Below, piece after piece: positions 28,197 to 40,021 of a DNA stretch of 64,000 nucleotides (positions within the stretch are counted from its first letter, which is position 1; every line of letters begins with the position of its first letter). The notes below the pieces were generated by a model that was given only the letters and a program-made list of their open reading frames with translations, did no database searches and was not told the origin of the DNA. A program made the translations under genes and the position numbers. The stretch comes from Micromonospora marina (GTDB lineage: Bacteria; Actinomycetota; Actinomycetes; Mycobacteriales; Micromonosporaceae): NCBI RefSeq assembly GCF_900091565.1, contig NZ_FMCV01000008.1:1-64000 (forward strand), given 5' to 3'.

Positions 28197-29456
28197 ATGG
28201 GCCGTAGCCAGTCGTTGCCCCGAGGCGGTGACCCGCGCTTCGGGCCGGACGCCGACGACACCGGCTGCACCATCCTGCACGTCGACATGGACGCGTTCTA
28301 CGCGTCGGTGGAGGTGCGCCGCCGTCCCGAGCTGCGCGGCCGGCCGGTGGTGGTGGGCGGCGTCGGCCCGCGCGGCGTAGTCAGCTCCGCCAGCTACGAG
28401 GCCCGGCGGTACGGCGTCCGCAGCGCGATGCCCACCGCCCGCGCCCGCGCGCTGTGCCCCGGCGCGGTCTACCTCCCGCCCGACTTCAGCGCCTACACGG
28501 AGGCGTCCCGGGCCGTCATGCGGATCTTCCGGGACGTCACCCCGCTGGTCGAGCCGCTCTCCCTGGACGAGGCGTTCCTCGACGTGGCGGGTGCCCGCCG
28601 GCTGTTCGGCCGGCCCGCCGACATCGCCGCGCTGATCCGCCGCCGGGTCGCCGGGGAACAGCAGCTGACCTGTTCCGTGGGCGTGGGGCCGAGCAAGTTC
28701 GTGGCCAAGCTCGGCTCCACCCGGGCCAAACCCGACGGCCTGCTCGTGGTTCCGGCCGCCCGGGTGCTCGACTTCCTGCACCCGCTGCCGGTGTCCGCCC
28801 TGTGGGGTGTGGGGGAGCGTTCCGCGGACGCGCTGCGCCGCCTCGGCCTGCGTACCGTGCGCGACCTCGCCGAGGCGCCGACCGGCCTGCTGCGCCGGGC
28901 GGTGGGTGAGGCGTCGGCCGCCCACCTGCACGAGCTGGCCTGGGGGCGTGACCCGCGCGGGGTCACGCCCGAGCAGGTGGAGAAGTCGATCGGCGCGGAG
29001 GTCACGTTCGACACCGACGTGAGCGACCCGGACGAGATCCGGCGGTCCCTGCTCGCGCTCGCCGACAAGGCCGGCGCTCGGCTGCGGGCGGCCGGACAGA
29101 TGGGCCGTACCGTGTCGCTCAAGGTCCGCTTCGCCGACTTCCGGACGATCAGCCGCTCCCGCACGCTCGCTGTGCCCACCGACACCGCCCGGGAGATGTT
29201 CGGCACGGCCTGGGCGCTGTGGGGCGCGCTCGCCCCCGGCGAGCCGGTTCGGCTGGTCGGTGTCCGGATGGAAGGTCTCGCTCCCGCGGGGGAGACTCCG
29301 CAGCAGCTCACCCTGGGCGCGCCCGAGCGAGGCTGGCGGGAGGCGGAGGCGGCGGCCGACGCGGCGGCTGCCCGATTCGGGCGGTCCGTCATAGGTCCGG
29401 CCAGTCTTCTCGGCCGTCGTGATACACGACAAGTCGAAAAACCGACCCGGCCATAG
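28197..29456 (+). CDS. dinB: DNA polymerase IV (Y family)
   Basis: A 419-residue active Y-family polymerase. The palm carries HVDMDAFYASVEVRRRPEL and the second acidic pair in EPLSLDEAFLDVAGARRLFG; the finger has GVVSSASYEARRYGVRSAMPTARA. The thumb helix-hairpin-helix is VSALWGVGERSADALRRLGLRTVRDLA, and the little finger ends with VRLVGVRMEGLAP. A stretch QQLTLGAPERGW near the C-terminus (QLTLG) is a plausible beta-clamp binding motif. In contrast to ImuB, all catalytic acids are present. The 20-residue N-terminal extension before the palm is common in actinobacteria. It appears to have its own leaderless promoter. Confidence 0.94.
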   Translation: MGRSQSLPRGGDPRFGPDADDTGCTILHVDMDAFYASVEVRRRPELRGRPVVVGGVGPRGVVSSASYEARRYGVRSAMPTARARALCPGAVYLPPDFSAYTEASRAVMRIFRDVTPLVEPLSLDEAFLDVAGARRLFGRPADIAALIRRRVAGEQQLTCSVGVGPSKFVAKLGSTRAKPDGLLVVPAARVLDFLHPLPVSALWGVGERSADALRRLGLRTVRDLAEAPTGLLRRAVGEASAAHLHELAWGRDPRGVTPEQVEKSIGAEVTFDTDVSDPDEIRRSLLALADKAGARLRAAGQMGRTVSLKVRFADFRTISRSRTLAVPTDTAREMFGTAWALWGALAPGEPVRLVGVRMEGLAPAGETPQQLTLGAPERGWREAEAAADAAAARFGRSVIGPASLLGRRDTRQVEKPTRP

Positions 29457-29466
29457 GTCGTCCCGC

Positions 29467-29495
29467 TTTCCGACGCGCGGGGGCCCTCGTAGACT
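29467..29495 (+). promoter_or_regulatory. Promoter of the DUF3040 gene
   Basis: TTTCCG (29467-29472) and TAGACT (29490-29495) are 17 bp apart. The leader of about 70 nt holds two small hairpins: GCAGCC/GGCTGC (29505-29520) and TCGGCCCG/CGGGCCGA (29530-29547), the latter ending 13 nt before the ribosome-binding site. Confidence 0.5.
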
Positions 29496-29571
29496 TGCGG
29501 GTAAGCAGCCGGTTGGCTGCCACGGTCTGTCGGCCCGCCCGGGCCGACCAACGTGACCGGGGAGGAGTGCC

Positions 29572-29973
29572 GTGCCGCTCTCGGAGCACGAGCAGCGGCT
29601 GTTCGAGCAGATCGAGCGGTCGCTTGCCGAGGACCCCAAGTTCGCCTCGGCCGTGCGCGCCAGCGACCCGCGTTTCCACGCGCGGCGTCGCGTGCTCGTC
29701 GCTGCCGGCGTGGTCGTCGCTGGTCTGGCCCTGTTGGTCTATGGCGTGGTGATTACGACTCCACTGCTGTCGGTGGCGGGTTTCGTCGTCATGCTGGCCT
29801 CGTTGGGCTACGCGGTGCAGTCGCACCGCCGATCCCAGTCGCCCGACCTGCACGTGGTCGGCGGCACAACGAGCCGGCGTCGTCCCCGTGGCCGCAGTGG
29901 TGGTGGTCGCCGGGGCTCCTTCCTCGACCGGATGGAGGACCGCTGGCGGCAGCGCCCGGAGGGTCACCGCTGA
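29572..29973 (+). CDS. DUF3040 membrane protein
   Basis: A 133-residue protein of the actinobacterial DUF3040 family. The N-terminus PLSEHEQRLFEQIERSLAEDPKFASAVR is the family signature. Two membrane helices follow (VLVAAGVVVAGLALLVYGVV and LLSVAGFVVMLASLGYAVQ), then a basic Gly/Arg/Ser-rich tail ([16 protein letters not shown]). GTG 29572 is supported by GGAGGAG (29561-29567). Function is unknown. In many actinobacteria it lies between dinB and the division cluster, as here, which suggests a cell-envelope role, but this is only conserved position. Confidence 0.9.
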   Translation: MPLSEHEQRLFEQIERSLAEDPKFASAVRASDPRFHARRRVLVAAGVVVAGLALLVYGVVITTPLLSVAGFVVMLASLGYAVQSHRRSQSPDLHVVGGTTSRRRPRGRSGGGRRGSFLDRMEDRWRQRPEGHR

Positions 29974-29980
29974 CCGCGTC

Positions 29981-30000
29981 CCGCCCCTGACCCGGGGCGG
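29981..30000 (+). terminator. Hairpin terminator after the DUF3040 gene
   Basis: CCGCCCC (29981-29987) pairs with GGGGCGG (29994-30000) around a 6-nt loop, 8 nt after the stop codon. Confidence 0.55.
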
Positions 30001-30220
30001 AAACCGGCGCGCCTCCGTGGCACCTCGGTGAGCGCCGCCGGGGCGACGTGCCGCCTTTCGTCGTGGCAGCGCGGGTGAGGGGGCGCGGTCGGTCGTGCCC
30101 GCGATCGATCGCACCTTCCCGCCGCTCGGCGCGCCGCCGCGGTCCGTCTCCCGTCCCCACGCGTCCTCCCCGGTCCGCCTGGTCGAGCGCCTCATCGCTC
30201 ACCGGCCCCGACCCTCACGC

Positions 30221-30291
30221 GCGATCTTGCACTTTCGGCCCGAGTGGCGCCCCGGATGTCGCTTTCGCCCGGGCACGAACTGCAAGATCGC
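30221..30291. repeat. Spaced inverted repeat with GCGATCTTGCA arms
   Basis: Left arm GCGATCTTGCA (30221-30231) and right arm TGCAAGATCGC (30281-30291) are perfect complements with 49 nt between them, which themselves contain GGCCCG/CGGGCC-like pairing. The GATCTTGCA motif in a high-GC intergenic setting resembles the other dispersed GATC-containing palindromes of this window. Only one copy is seen here. Confidence 0.5.
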
Positions 30292-30385
30292 CGGGACGGG
30301 TGTGCCCAGCCCTCTCCGTCTTGGTACGGAAACGCCCTCTGGGGGGCCATTTCGCACCAATATCTCGCGCACACCGGGACCAGAA

Positions 30386-30450
30386 GCGGTGACCAAGGGG
30401 TTTGTGTCTCCAGCGGGGCCGGAAACGGACACAAACTCCTTGATCACCGC
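30386..30450. repeat. Palindromic intergenic element, GATCAAGGAGTT type (copy 2)
   Basis: Arms 30386-30408 and 30428-30450 match at 21 of 23 positions around a 19-nt loop. The right arm ACAAACTCCTTGATCACC is nearly the same as the right arm at 5566-5588, apart from AAA for GAA. The two arm differences here would leave a G-U pair on one or the other strand, so a hairpin can form in both transcripts. It ends 31 nt before the transglutaminase stop codon. Confidence 0.8.
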
Positions 30451-30480
30451 TGAGGGGCGGGCGGGGGTCAGCGGGCGGGG

Positions 30481-32934
30481 TCAGCGGGCCAGGAGGCGGC
30501 GAGGGCTCCAGCGGGTCAGACGCTGACGGACCTGGCCGGTCGTGGTCACCACCCTTGCCGACCGCTCGGCCAGGCCGGTGCGCCAACGCTGCAACACCGA
30601 CGGGGGCAGCAGCGCGGCCACCAGCCGGGTACGGCGGTCCGCGCCCGCCGCCAGCGCGCCCCGGACCGTGCGCAGCGCCGGCTGCAGCTCGGCGTCGGTC
30701 AGCGGGTCACGGGCGTAGCGGGCTCGTTCCTCGGCGCGGCCGAGCAGGCGTACCCCGGTCGCGGCGTCCCCCCGCTCGGCGAGCGCCTCCCGGGCCAGCC
30801 GCTCGGCGGTGGCCCGTGGGGTCTCCGTGCGGTCCACCCGGACGTGGAAGTCGACGAGAGTGTCGAGCAGTTCGTCCCAGGCGGCGTGCGCGTCGGCGCG
30901 GGCCGCCTCGGCGTCCACGCCGACCACCACCTGCCGTGCCTCGCCGCGCTGATTCGGCACCGGCAGTGCGGTGGCCGCGGGCGTGACCGCCCGGACGCGC
31001 CGGCGGCGGCGCATGGCGGAGCGGCGCAGGGCCGGTACGGCGAGCAGCGCCAGCAGCGCCAGCGCACCGGCCAGCCACCACGGCCAGACCGGGCTCCTTT
31101 CGGCGGGGCCGCCCTGGTCCAGGGTCAGGCCCTGGTCGGTGTCCTTGTCGAGCCGGTCCGCCTCGTTCGGCCCGGCCGACGGGCCGGCCGCGTCAGGAGC
31201 ACTGGTGCTGCCGGCCGAGGGGGTGACCTCCTCTGGGGCGTCGATGTCCGGCGCCCAGGCCGAGCGGACCGACCCCGTCACGGCCGCCGCCGGGGTGGCG
31301 TCGAACGGCACCCAGCCGATCCCGCTGAAGTTGACCTCGGTCCAGGCGTGCAGGTTGCGGTTGGTCAGCACGTACGTGCCGCCGTCGGCCTTGCTGCCGT
31401 TGGTGAACCCGACTGCGACCCGGGCCGGGATGCCGGCGGCCCGGACCAGCCAGGCCATCGCCGCGGCGTACTGCTGGCAGTAGCCGACCTTGGTGGCGAG
31501 GAAGTCGGTGATGTCCTCCCCGCTGCTGCCGTTGCGGGTGGACAGCGCGTAGGTGAAGCCGTTCTCCACGGAGAAGTAGTCGTAGATGGCCCGGACCTTG
31601 TCGTAGTCGTTCGACTTGCCCTCGACCAGCTGCGCGACCAGTTCCTCGACGGCCGGGACGGACGGCCGCTCGGTCTGCTGCCGCATCACCAGGCTGTCGG
31701 AGGGCAGCGACGGGGCGGCGCGCAGCGCCGCCGGGCTGAAGGTGGACCGGACGTAGTCGAACGAGTAGGTCTTGCCGAGGGCGTTCTCGCGATTGGAGAA
31801 AACGACCTGCTGGTTCGTGTCGTACAGCCAGTTGCCGTTGAGGTCGTCGGTCTTGACCGGCTCGGCGTAGACCGGCAGCAACGGCATGTTCAGGTTCTTC
31901 GTCACCTCGACGGAGGCGCGGTAGCGCCGCTGGTCGACGCCGCGCGGGGCGCGTTCCCCGGGATCGGGCAGCGGGCGGGTGACCGGCCGCCCGGTGGGCA
32001 CACGTGCCTGGAAGCCACTGGGTCGCAGGTCGTCGACCACGCCCAGGCGCAGGTAGAACGGGGCCGTCTCGTTGGTGCTGACCTTGACCAGATCGATCTC
32101 CTCGCTCTGGTTGAGCTGGCCGCTGAGCGCCGCGAACAGGTCCACCCGGCCCGAGCTGCCGCCCTGGCCCGGCCGCCCGCTGCCGTCGCCGGGCCCGGCA
32201 CCGAGGTTGTTCAGCAGCCCGCCGGTCATCCCGGGCACCGCGAGCGGCAGCGCCACCGCCACGATCACGCCGACCACTGCGAGCCGCCGTCCGGCCGCTG
32301 CCAGCGGGGACGCCTCCCAGACGTCCACGTCGCGCCCCTCGCCGGTGAACCGGCGGCCGAACCGGCGTACCCGGTCGACGTTGTCGGTGACCAGCAGCCA
32401 GAGGTAACCGGCGGCGCCCACCACGAACGGGGTGGCCGGGACGCTGTCCACGTACACCGCGACCGGGACCGAGTAGATGGCGAGCATCGGAAGGCCGGCC
32501 AGCGCCGGCCGGCGCAGCCCGACCGCGAGCACGTCCACCACCACAGCGACCGCGCCGATGCCGAGCACCGCGAGGAACAGCAGCGAGTCGACGTCCGGCA
32601 CCTGCACGCCGTACGAGCGCATGTCCTGCAACGACGCCTGGAGCAGGTCACCGAAGTGGCCGAACGTGGCCGGCGTCGGCACGAACGCGAGCAGTTCGGT
32701 GCCGCCGGGGAAGACCCAGGTCAGGCCCAGGGTCAGCCCGGCCAGCATGGCCAGCACCTGCCCCCACAACGGCAGCCGGCCCAGCCGGCTCAACGCGGCC
32801 GAACCGGCCACCACGGCGACCACGACGGCGGCCTGGACCAGCCAGGTCCAGCGTTCGAAGATCGCCGACAGCGGTGCCGCCGCCAGCAGCGTCGCCGCCG
32901 CGGCGACGAATCCGATGTTGCGGTGCGGGGTCAC
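30481..32934 (-). CDS. TgpA-type transglutaminase-like membrane protein (DUF3488)
   Basis: An 817-residue membrane protein. About six N-terminal helices (to about residue 230) make up the DUF3488 part. The external transglutaminase-like domain has the triad C in TKVGYCQQYAAAMAWLVRAAGIPARVAVGF, H in NRNLHAWTEV and D in GWVPFDATPA. A disordered linker is followed by one helix (WPWWLAGALALLALLAVPALRRS) and a cytosolic DUF4129-like tail. GTG 32934 follows GGAGGG and lies 16 nt after the DUF58 gene. MoxR-DUF58-TgpA operons are widespread next to the division cluster in actinobacteria; the substrate is unknown. It ends at the palindrome-rich gap. Confidence 0.92.
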   Translation of the reverse strand: MTPHRNIGFVAAAATLLAAAPLSAIFERWTWLVQAAVVVAVVAGSAALSRLGRLPLWGQVLAMLAGLTLGLTWVFPGGTELLAFVPTPATFGHFGDLLQASLQDMRSYGVQVPDVDSLLFLAVLGIGAVAVVVDVLAVGLRRPALAGLPMLAIYSVPVAVYVDSVPATPFVVGAAGYLWLLVTDNVDRVRRFGRRFTGEGRDVDVWEASPLAAAGRRLAVVGVIVAVALPLAVPGMTGGLLNNLGAGPGDGSGRPGQGGSSGRVDLFAALSGQLNQSEEIDLVKVSTNETAPFYLRLGVVDDLRPSGFQARVPTGRPVTRPLPDPGERAPRGVDQRRYRASVEVTKNLNMPLLPVYAEPVKTDDLNGNWLYDTNQQVVFSNRENALGKTYSFDYVRSTFSPAALRAAPSLPSDSLVMRQQTERPSVPAVEELVAQLVEGKSNDYDKVRAIYDYFSVENGFTYALSTRNGSSGEDITDFLATKVGYCQQYAAAMAWLVRAAGIPARVAVGFTNGSKADGGTYVLTNRNLHAWTEVNFSGIGWVPFDATPAAAVTGSVRSAWAPDIDAPEEVTPSAGSTSAPDAAGPSAGPNEADRLDKDTDQGLTLDQGGPAERSPVWPWWLAGALALLALLAVPALRRSAMRRRRRVRAVTPAATALPVPNQRGEARQVVVGVDAEAARADAHAAWDELLDTLVDFHVRVDRTETPRATAERLAREALAERGDAATGVRLLGRAEERARYARDPLTDAELQPALRTVRGALAAGADRRTRLVAALLPPSVLQRWRTGLAERSARVVTTTGQVRQRLTRWSPRRLLAR

Positions 32935-32950
32935 AGGACCATCCCTCCGG

Positions 32951-34249
32951 TCATCGTCGTCCGCCGGCCACCGTCTCGGCCATGGCCGCGCGCAGCGCGA
33001 AGCCCTGCGAGCCCCGCCCGGCCTGCGGCCACAGCACCGGCAGGCTGGTGCCGTGCTCCACCCCGATGACCCGCCAGCCGCTCTGCAGCAGCGCGAGCGC
33101 GGCGGCGCCGTGTGCCCGCTCCGCCTCGGTCCGGGCGTTCGCCGGCAGGTTGAGCCAGGTGTTGCTGTCGAGCAGGAACGCCACGCAGGTGGCGCCGTTG
33201 CCGCGCAGACCGGCCAGCAGCTCCGCCTCGGCGGTGCCGAGCGTGCCGAACAGCGCGATGATCAGGCCACCGTCGGCCCGCTGCCGGACCTGCTGCACGA
33301 GCGTGGTGATCTCGCCGCGCCGGTCGAGGTGCACGTCGGCGAGGTGGTCGAGCAGCAGCCCCTCGCCGCCGGCCTCGGCGGCCCCGACGTCGGCGCCGTT
33401 GCCGGTGACCAGACGCAGCTTGTAGCCGGCCTGGCGCAGGTGCACGGCGATGCTGGCGGCGGCCGAGACCGCCCACTCGAAGCTCGCCGCCGGGCCCTCG
33501 CCGCGGTGCCCGGCGGCGCGGGTGTCGAGCAGCACCGTCGCCCGGCTCTCCCACGGCTGCTCCTCGCGGCGCACCATCAGCTCACCGGTGCGGGCGGTGG
33601 ACTTCCAGTGCACCCGGCGCAGGTCGTCGCCCATCCGGTACTCGCGGGTGGCGGCGTCGTCCTCGCCGTGCACCGCCACCGAGCGGGCCCGGCTGTCGCC
33701 GCTGCCGGCGTACTCGCCCGGTAGCCGGACCGAGGGCAGCGGGGTGACCTGCGGGATCACGGTGAGATGGTCGGTGCTGGGGAACGACCGGGTCAGCTCG
33801 CACAGGCCGAACGGGTCGGTCAGCCGGATCACCAGCGGCCCCACCTCGTAGCGGCCGCGCACGTCCGCCCGGACCGTGTACGCCACCGAGCTGGCCTGGT
33901 GCGCGCCGAGCCGTTCCAGCACCACCCGGGGCCGGCTGCCCAGCGCGTACGGCAGGCGGTCCTCCAGCAGTAGCGTGCCGGTGGGCAGCCGGGACAGGTT
34001 CTGCAACCGGAGCACCACCCGGGAGCTGGCGCCGACCGGCACCCGGTGCGGTTCCAGCGACCGGTTGCAGGCCAGCTTGTACCGGCTGCGTCCGACGTGC
34101 GCGGCGGCCAGCAGCGGCAGCACGGCGAGCAGGACCGCCACCCGGAGCAGGTCCTTCTCGCCGAGGATGCCGGCGGAGATCGCCGCGGCCACCGCGGCCG
34201 CCAGGAAGGAGCGGCCGCGGGTGGTCAGCCCACGCAGGCCGTCACGCAC
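32951..34249 (-). CDS. DUF58 domain protein
   Basis: A 432-residue protein. Two N-terminal membrane helices (RSFLAAAVAAAISAGILGE and LLRVAVLLAVLPLLAAAHVG) are followed by a beta-rich domain and the DUF58 signature: EYRMGDDLRRVHWKSTARTGELMVRREEQPWE. The C-terminal part, TVLLDTRAAGH onward, resembles a von Willebrand A fold. DUF58 proteins pair with MoxR ATPases, possibly as assembly or chaperone partners. GTG 34249 lies 1 nt after the MoxR stop, so the genes are tightly coupled. Function in the cell is unknown. Confidence 0.9.
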   Translation of the reverse strand: MRDGLRGLTTRGRSFLAAAVAAAISAGILGEKDLLRVAVLLAVLPLLAAAHVGRSRYKLACNRSLEPHRVPVGASSRVVLRLQNLSRLPTGTLLLEDRLPYALGSRPRVVLERLGAHQASSVAYTVRADVRGRYEVGPLVIRLTDPFGLCELTRSFPSTDHLTVIPQVTPLPSVRLPGEYAGSGDSRARSVAVHGEDDAATREYRMGDDLRRVHWKSTARTGELMVRREEQPWESRATVLLDTRAAGHRGEGPAASFEWAVSAAASIAVHLRQAGYKLRLVTGNGADVGAAEAGGEGLLLDHLADVHLDRRGEITTLVQQVRQRADGGLIIALFGTLGTAEAELLAGLRGNGATCVAFLLDSNTWLNLPANARTEAERAHGAAALALLQSGWRVIGVEHGTSLPVLWPQAGRGSQGFALRAAMAETVAGGRR

Positions 34250-34250
34250 G

Positions 34251-35306
<1,056 letters not shown>

Positions 35307-35543
35307 GGGCCTCCTCCTCGTCGCCTGGACGGCAGCTCTTCGTAGAGCACCTGGACCCGCCGTTGGGTTCGCGACGCCGAGCCTCGTCTGCCGCAGTAAT
35401 CTCACTGGCCTCTCAGGCTAACCATGTTTGTCGTTACTGCCGACTCCCGCAGGTGGTCGGTCGGTTACGCCCGGAATATTCGCCGGACCGGGGGACCGGC
35501 CGCCGGGGGCGGAACGGGCGCGCCCCCGCCGAGGGGTGCGAGG

Positions 35544-35549
35544 TACACT
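35544..35549 (+). promoter_or_regulatory. -10 box before the leuS leader peptide
   Basis: TACACT ends 6 nt before the GTG at 35556. This is the same spacing as the other leaderless genes in the window, so the mRNA probably starts with the leader-peptide codon itself. No clear -35 box is seen. Confidence 0.5.
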
Positions 35550-35555
35550 GCCTGC

Positions 35556-35594
35556 GTGGCCGGGTTCTTCCTGCTTCTTACCGAGCCGTGCTGA
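35556..35594 (+). CDS. Predicted leucine-rich leader peptide of leuS
   Basis: A 12-codon frame reads [12 protein letters not shown] and stops at TGA 35592-35594. It contains three consecutive leucine codons, CTG CTT CTT, of which CTT is rare in such GC-rich genomes, preceded by two Phe codons. The start lies 6 nt after a TACACT box, so translation would begin at the very 5' end of the transcript. It is followed by a hairpin over its stop codon, a T-rich intrinsic terminator and then leuS. This is the layout of a leucine-responsive attenuator: low charged tRNA-Leu would stall the ribosome and change folding downstream. Predicted only. Confidence 0.65.
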   Translation: MAGFFLLLTEPC

Positions 35595-35646
35595 TGCGCT
35601 GAACGCGCGACAGCACGGCCGCCCCTCCTGCGCGGGGGGTTTTTTT
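35585..35646 (+). terminator. Attenuator: stop-codon hairpin and T-rich terminator before leuS
   Basis: Hairpin 1 pairs GCCGTGCTG (35585-35593) with CAGCACGGC (35611-35619), with an inner GCGC/GCGC pair; its left arm includes the last codons and stop of the leader peptide. Directly after it, CCCCTC (35622-35627) can pair with GGGGGG (35634-35639), followed by seven T (35640-35646). A T-tract like this is exceptional here; no other terminator in the window has one. A possible competing pairing is GTGGCCG (35556-35562) with CGGCCGC (35616-35622), which would disrupt both. Which structure is the antiterminator cannot be decided by eye. Confidence 0.65.
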
Positions 35647-35703
35647 GTGCCCGCGGCAGACCGCCCACATTTCTTTCGAATCGATCCGCGCCGAGGAGAC
35701 GCC

Positions 35704-38544
<2,841 letters not shown>

Positions 38545-38555
38545 GACCGGCCGGT

Positions 38556-38583
38556 GGGCGCGTCCACATGGAGGGACGCGCCC
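38556..38583. terminator. Hairpin between leuS and the VTT-protein gene
   Basis: GGGCGCGTCC (38556-38565) and GGACGCGCCC (38574-38583) are perfect 10-bp arms with an 8-nt loop, in a 47-bp gap between convergent genes. It can serve both strands. Unlike the other convergent junctions it is not one of the repeated palindrome types. Confidence 0.75.
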
Positions 38584-38591
38584 GCCGCCGG

Positions 38592-39302
38592 TCAGGGCGC
38601 GCGACGTCGCCGTTCGGCCCGCCACCAGCGGTGGATGAGCAGCGCGCTGGCGATCAGGCCGAGGCTGGCCGGCGCGGCCGCGTACCAGTTGATCGAACCG
38701 GGCGCGGTCACCGCCGCGCCGATCGCCGCGTAGCCGACGGCGGTGGGGGCGGAGGCGATCACGCTGCCGGCCAGGAACGGCACGACCCGGGCGGCGGTGG
38801 TGCCGTAGCCGTAGCTGACCAGTCCGAACCCGGCGATCGGCAGCAGCCGTACGGTGATCACGCCGAAGACGCTCTGCCGGGCGAACCAGCCGTCGAGGCG
38901 GGCCAGCCGGCCGCGTACCCGCTCGGCGACGAAGTCGCGGCCGAGCATCCGGCCGACGGTGAAGCCGATGGCCGCCGCGAGCAGCGCCGCGCCGAGCGCG
39001 TACGCGGCGCCCTGCACCGGACCGAAGAGCGCGCCCGCGGCCAGCGTGACGAACGTCCGCGGCACCAGCGCCACCAGCAGCAGCGCGCCGCCGACCACCG
39101 CCACGGGCGGGCCGTAGCCGCCGAGCGAGTCGGCGAGCCGGGGCAGGTCGGCCGGGTCCGGCCGGGGCACCAGCAGCAGCGTCACGCCGAACCCGGCGAG
39201 CAGTAGCAGGAGCAGCCCGAACCGGCGCGCCGAGGGCTGCCGCAGCAACCCGGCGAGCCGGCGGGCCACCGGTCGCCGCCCCGGCCGGGCGGCGCCGGTC
39301 AC
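38592..39302 (-). CDS. TVP38/VTT (DedA-like) membrane protein
   Basis: A 236-residue membrane protein with about five helices. The VTT core is VPRTFVTLAAGALFGPVQGAAYALGAALLAAAIGFTVGRMLGRDF, followed by FARQSVFGVITVRLLPIAGFGLVSYGYG, which matches the SNARE-associated/VTT family. These proteins move or scramble lipids; the substrate is unknown. The GTG at 39302 overlaps the gatD stop by 4 nt (GTGA), so it belongs to the murT-gatD operon. That suggests a role near undecaprenyl or lipid II metabolism, but this is context only. Confidence 0.82.
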   Translation of the reverse strand: MTGAARPGRRPVARRLAGLLRQPSARRFGLLLLLLAGFGVTLLLVPRPDPADLPRLADSLGGYGPPVAVVGGALLLVALVPRTFVTLAAGALFGPVQGAAYALGAALLAAAIGFTVGRMLGRDFVAERVRGRLARLDGWFARQSVFGVITVRLLPIAGFGLVSYGYGTTAARVVPFLAGSVIASAPTAVGYAAIGAAVTAPGSINWYAAAPASLGLIASALLIHRWWRAERRRRAP

Positions 39303-40021
39303 GGCCTCTGGGCGGCGGCCACCGCGGTGCGGCGCTCGGAGCGGAGGCGGTCGGCCCAGGTGTCGTCGAGCGGCGGGAGCTGGTGGATGCCGGTGGCCCA
39401 GCGCAGCAGCAGGTCGGCCAGGTCGGGGTTGCGGGCCAGCGCCGGGCCGTGCGAGTAGGTGCCGAGCAGCTTGCCCCGCCACGCGCCCTCGGTGGCCCCG
39501 TCGTTGCCGACCCCGGTGGTGACCCGGGCCAGCGGGGACACGCCCGCGCCGAGGTGGGTGCGGCCGCCGTGGTTCTCGAACCCGGACAGGTGCGGGATGC
39601 CCAGCCGCGGGTCGACCTCGCCGACCAGTTCGCCGACGGCCCGGGTGGGGCCGCGGTCGGAGGAGAGGTCGAGCAGCTCCAGGCCGGCACACCGGGTGCC
39701 CTTGGCGAAGAACGAGGTGCCGAGCAGTTGGTAGCCGGCGCAGACGCCGAACACCACCGAGCCCTGGGCCACCGCCCGGTGCAGGCCGCCGTCGGCGATC
39801 AGCCGCTGGGCGCCGAGCGCCTGCGGGCCGTCCTCGCCGCCGCCGATCAGGTAGATGTCGGCGGTGGCGGGCAGCCGCTGGTCGGAACGGACCTCCAGCA
39901 CCTCGACCGGCATTCCGCGCAGCTGGGCCCGGCGGGCCAGGATCAGCGCGTTGCCCCGGTCGCCGTAGGTGGACAGCAGGTCGGGATAGATCCAGACGAT
40001 GCGCAGGCTCTCAGTTGACAC
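39299..40021 (-). CDS. gatD: GatD, glutaminase subunit of lipid II amidotransferase
   Basis: A 240-residue class I glutamine amidotransferase (CobB/CobQ-like). The nucleophile is C94 in VVFGVCAGYQLLGTSF, and the catalytic His is H191 in LLGTYSHGPALARNPD; S. aureus GatD uses Cys94 and a His at a similar place. It releases ammonia from glutamine for MurT, which amidates the alpha-carboxyl of D-Glu in lipid II. GTG 40021 overlaps the murT end by 11 nt. The opening RIVWIYPDLLSTYGDRGNALIL is typical of the family. Confidence 0.92.
   Translation of the reverse strand: MSTESLRIVWIYPDLLSTYGDRGNALILARRAQLRGMPVEVLEVRSDQRLPATADIYLIGGGEDGPQALGAQRLIADGGLHRAVAQGSVVFGVCAGYQLLGTSFFAKGTRCAGLELLDLSSDRGPTRAVGELVGEVDPRLGIPHLSGFENHGGRTHLGAGVSPLARVTTGVGNDGATEGAWRGKLLGTYSHGPALARNPDLADLLLRWATGIHQLPPLDDTWADRLRSERRTAVAAAQRP

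Larger units (their letters stand above)
29974..30480. other. Gene-free stretch filled with inverted repeats
   Basis: About 500 bases between the convergent DUF3040 and transglutaminase genes. It holds, in order, a hairpin right after the DUF3040 stop (29981-30000), a spaced inverted repeat with GCGATCTTGCA arms (30221-30291), and a copy of the GATCAAGGAGTT palindrome (30386-30450). The short open frames here coincide with these repeats on both strands and show no protein features, so I call none of them. Confidence 0.6.

Noticed and set aside
30199..30526. Several short open frames on both strands in the repeat-rich gap
   Set aside because: They mirror each other because the DNA is palindromic, and they show no ribosome-binding sites or protein features.
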